From NCBI GenBank assembly GCA_034435395.1, contig DAOTXK010000303.1, positions 1 through 6,876 of the forward strand: a stretch of 6,876 bases of DNA, given 5' to 3'. Position numbers and translations under genes: made by a program. This DNA comes from DAOTXK01 sp034435395. Lineage in GTDB: Bacteria > Chloroflexota > Anaerolineae > Aggregatilineales > Ch27. The notes below the pieces were generated by a model, which was not told the DNA's origin, searched no databases, and saw nothing but the letters and a program-made list of their open reading frames with translations. The number at the start of each line of letters is the position of its first letter. Position 1 is the stretch's first letter. Positions 5,241-6,876 of this stretch are shown here, piece by piece.

Positions 5241-5894
5241 CTACTCCTGGCTGGGTTCTCGAAAGCCGTATCGCCCATAGAGCAGGACAAACATCACCGG
5301 CACCAGTTGCTCGATGTGCCAGGTATCGCCGGTCCGCCAGACCCGCTCCAGCATCTGGTGATCGCGGTCGCCCACCGGCAGCACCAGCCGCCCCCCGTCG
5401 GCCAGTTGGCTGCGCAGCGGGCCGGGGATGGCCGGGGCCGCCGCTGACACCAGGATGGCGTCGAAGGGAGCCATATCCGGCAGGCCCTGACTGCCGTCAC
5501 CGACGTAAACTTCGACGTTGGTATATCCCAGGTCAGTCAGGCGAGTCGCCGCCTGGTCCGCCAGCCACTTGTCCCGTTCCAGGCTGAAGACCTGGGCGCA
5601 TAATTCGCAGAGCACCGCTGTCTGGTAGCCCGAACCCGTCCCCACTTCCAGCACCGTTTCATGGCCGCTGAGCAGCAGGCACTGGGTCATCAAGGCGACG
5701 ATGTAGGGCTGTGAGATGGTCTGATCCCGACCGATGGGCAGCGGGCCGTCACGGTAGGCGAGATGCTGCAAATCGCTCGGCACGAAGAGATGGCGCGGGA
5801 CCTTTCGCATCGCCCCCAACACGCGCGGATCGGTGATGTCGCGCTCCTGTAACTGCTCCACAACCATGCGCTCGCGTAAGGTGTCAAAGTCCAT
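5241..5894 (-). CDS. pcm: Protein-L-isoaspartate O-methyltransferase
   Basis: This 217-residue enzyme methylates the abnormal carboxyl of L-isoaspartyl residues in aged proteins using S-adenosylmethionine, starting their return to normal Asp. The sequence has the family's hallmarks in order: VPRHLFVP (32-39), DQTISQPYIVALMT (57-70) containing the conserved active-site Ser (S61), SAM-binding motif I VLEVGTGSGYQTAVL (81-95), the acidic residue at the end of the next strand (E106), GDGSQGLP (132-139) and FDAILVSAAAPAIP (144-157). Length is normal for bacteria and no key residue is missing. The ATG at 5892-5894 has GGAGAG 9 bases upstream. The TATAAT element about 50 bases upstream is a likely promoter, so it may be transcribed separately from the membrane-protein gene behind it. 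Confidence 0.96.
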   Translation of the reverse strand: MDFDTLRERMVVEQLQERDITDPRVLGAMRKVPRHLFVPSDLQHLAYRDGPLPIGRDQTISQPYIVALMTQCLLLSGHETVLEVGTGSGYQTAVLCELCAQVFSLERDKWLADQAATRLTDLGYTNVEVYVGDGSQGLPDMAPFDAILVSAAAPAIPGPLRSQLADGGRLVLPVGDRDHQMLERVWRTGDTWHIEQLVPVMFVLLYGRYGFREPSQE

Positions 5895-5944
5895 GGCCGA
5901 CGGCTCTCCGAACTGTCGTCGCGTATTACCCGTGACCTGCTCCC

Positions 5945-5950
5945 ATTATA
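5945..5950 (-). promoter_or_regulatory. Putative -10 element for pcm
   Basis: The minus strand carries a consensus TATAAT (within GTTATATAATGGG) about 50 bases upstream of the pcm ATG, giving a leader of about 44 bases. No good -35 hexamer is found at 16-18 bases upstream (CAATCG at 17), so it may need an activator or act weakly. Confidence 0.4.
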
Positions 5951-6064
5951 TAACAGATGGTCATTGCCGATTGCGGCCACCCCGGTCCCCACCCCTCTCC
6001 CCAGCAGCACTCGTGGCGGAAACCGTCCGACCACAAGCGCTGCGGCCTGTCGTCCTATCTGTCT

Positions 6065-6127
6065 GGCCGTGGCGGCAGGACAACCGGCTGGTCATCGGAG
6101 CCGTCGAGAAACGGCCCGGCCACGGCC
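6065..6127. repeat. 9-base inverted repeat with nested small hairpin, 3' of the AI-2E-family gene
   Basis: GGCCGTGGC (6065-6073) and GCCACGGCC (6119-6127) are perfect complements 45 bases apart. Between them GCCGT (6100-6104) and ACGGC (6111-6115) form a second short stem. On the minus-strand transcript this folds right at the stop codon of the membrane-protein gene. There is no T-tract, so it is not a clear intrinsic terminator; it may be a 3'-end structure or chance in GC-rich DNA. The rest of the 5895-6126 spacer shows only the pcm promoter. Confidence 0.3.
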
Positions 6128-6876
6128 TATACGCCATCGGGCAGCAGGCCCTCCTCCGGCTCCGCCGCCACATCGCCCCGGTCGCCCAAGATATCCTTGA
6201 TATAAACCTCCTGCACCAGGACCATCACGGTGGCGGTCAGCGGCACGGCCAGCAGCAACCCCAGAAAGCCAAAAAATATGCCGGCGATGATCTGGCCGAC
6301 CAGCACCAGCACCGGCGGCAGGTCGATCTGCTCCGACATCAGCCAGGGACCGATGACCTGGCTTTCCAGAAACACCATGCCATAGATCACCACGATCACC
6401 CAGAACCACATCCCTGGCGCGTTGACGATGGTCACCGCCAGGGTAGGGATCAGGGCCACAAGAGGGCCGAAGTTCGGCACAAATGAAAACAGGCCGACCA
6501 GCGTGCCCAGGGCCGGGGACAGCGGAATCCCCAGCAGGCTCAGGCCGATGAACGCCCCCAGGCCGACCAGGAACATCGAGAGGATTTTGGCCTGTAGAAA
6601 GCCTTGCAGCGTCAGGTTGATCCGGCTCACAATCTCCTGGGCGCGGGCGCGGAAGCGCAACGGCAGCAGTTTGATGATCCCCTGCAAATACAGATCGGGG
6701 GTGGCCAGGAAATAACCGGTCATGAAGATCACCACCAACAAGCTCAGCAACGCGCTGGCCACGCCGCCCACAAAGGGGAAAACCACCATCGGGATTTGTT
6801 GCAGCCCGCCCAGTATCTGGTCCAGCACAGGACCTAACGAGGTCAGGTCGATGTTGAGCTCGGCAAACACTGTCTC
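6127..6876 (-). CDS. AI-2E transporter (TqsA/PerM/YdiK) family membrane protein, C-terminal part (cut by window edge)
   Basis: The frame is open to the last base, so the 249 residues seen are the C-terminal portion of a protein usually near 350 residues long. Hydrophobic segments lie at about 36-58, 99-116, 119-152, 155-169 and 189-222 (counted from the window edge). The family signature is clear: FSFVPNFGPLVALIPTLAV (130-148), then ESQVIGPWLM (171-180) and LPPVLVLVGQIIAGIFFGF (186-204), ending LLAVPLTATVMVL (208-220). The GTG at 6870 is an internal codon, not a supported start. Despite the family name, only some members have been linked to autoinducer-2 export; others act as sodium/proton antiporters or are unassigned, so the substrate here is open. 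The last 18 or so residues are acidic and cytoplasmic-looking. The gene precedes pcm on the same strand across a 232-base spacer. Confidence 0.93.
   Translation of the reverse strand, partial: ETVFAELNIDLTSLGPVLDQILGGLQQIPMVVFPFVGGVASALLSLLVVIFMTGYFLATPDLYLQGIIKLLPLRFRARAQEIVSRINLTLQGFLQAKILSMFLVGLGAFIGLSLLGIPLSPALGTLVGLFSFVPNFGPLVALIPTLAVTIVNAPGMWFWVIVVIYGMVFLESQVIGPWLMSEQIDLPPVLVLVGQIIAGIFFGFLGLLLAVPLTATVMVLVQEVYIKDILGDRGDVAAEPEEGLLPDGV

Noticed and set aside
1..6876. Defence island, CRISPR, mobile element, toxin-antitoxin or biosynthetic cluster
   Set aside because: No direct-repeat array, transposase, integrase, terminal repeats, small toxin/antitoxin pair or synthase gene is visible. 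The sirtuin is a standalone short enzyme without the fused or partner domains of SIR2 defence proteins.

Overview
The window is GC-rich (roughly two-thirds G+C by eye), tightly packed bacterial chromosomal DNA with eight protein-coding genes. Two of these are cut by the window edges. I see no rRNA, tRNA, insertion sequence, CRISPR array, phage gene or other mobile-element hallmark. The gene types and style (a pteridine-reductase-like SDR, a DinB-fold protein, a TolB-type propeller protein, an S1C protease) resemble Chloroflexota such as Anaerolineae. That placement is only an impression; nothing in the window proves it.

Layout. Positions 2387 down to 1 (minus strand) carry a probable three-gene unit. 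It starts with a class III-type sirtuin (2387-1587). Next is a secreted TolB-like beta-propeller protein (1597-500) that overlaps the sirtuin gene by 11 bases. Last is the N-terminal half of a saccharopine/lysine-dehydrogenase-family oxidoreductase (426-1, cut by the edge). Divergent from the sirtuin across a 244-base spacer (2388-2631) is an S1C (HtrA/Deg-like) serine protease with a PDZ domain (2632-3612), ended by a clear intrinsic terminator (3635-3671). The spacer holds back-to-back promoters: an extended -10 for the sirtuin, and a -35/-10 pair for the protease overlaid with an inverted repeat and an 11-base-period direct repeat. After a 204-base spacer with its own promoter come a pteridine-reductase-like SDR (3817-4599) and a DinB-like four-helix protein (4644-5204, or 4596-5204 from an overlapping GTG). 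Convergent to these is protein-L-isoaspartate O-methyltransferase (5894-5241), and upstream of it on the same strand is the C-terminal part of an AI-2E/PerM-family membrane protein (6876-6127, cut by the edge). No gene-free stretch exceeds 300 bases.

How the genes may fit together. Sirtuin, S1C protease and isoaspartyl methyltransferase all act on already-made proteins: deacylation, proteolysis or chaperoning, and repair of aged Asp/Asn. The middle of the window therefore has a protein-maintenance flavour, although the genes lie in separate transcription units and are common housekeeping or stress genes. I found no convincing undescribed multi-gene system. The points most worth a second look are single-gene oddities: an SDR with His in place of the catalytic Tyr, an S1C protease with no export signal, a sirtuin carrying the Tyr/Arg acyl-pocket signature and coupled to an exported propeller protein, and an operator-like arrangement at the protease promoter.
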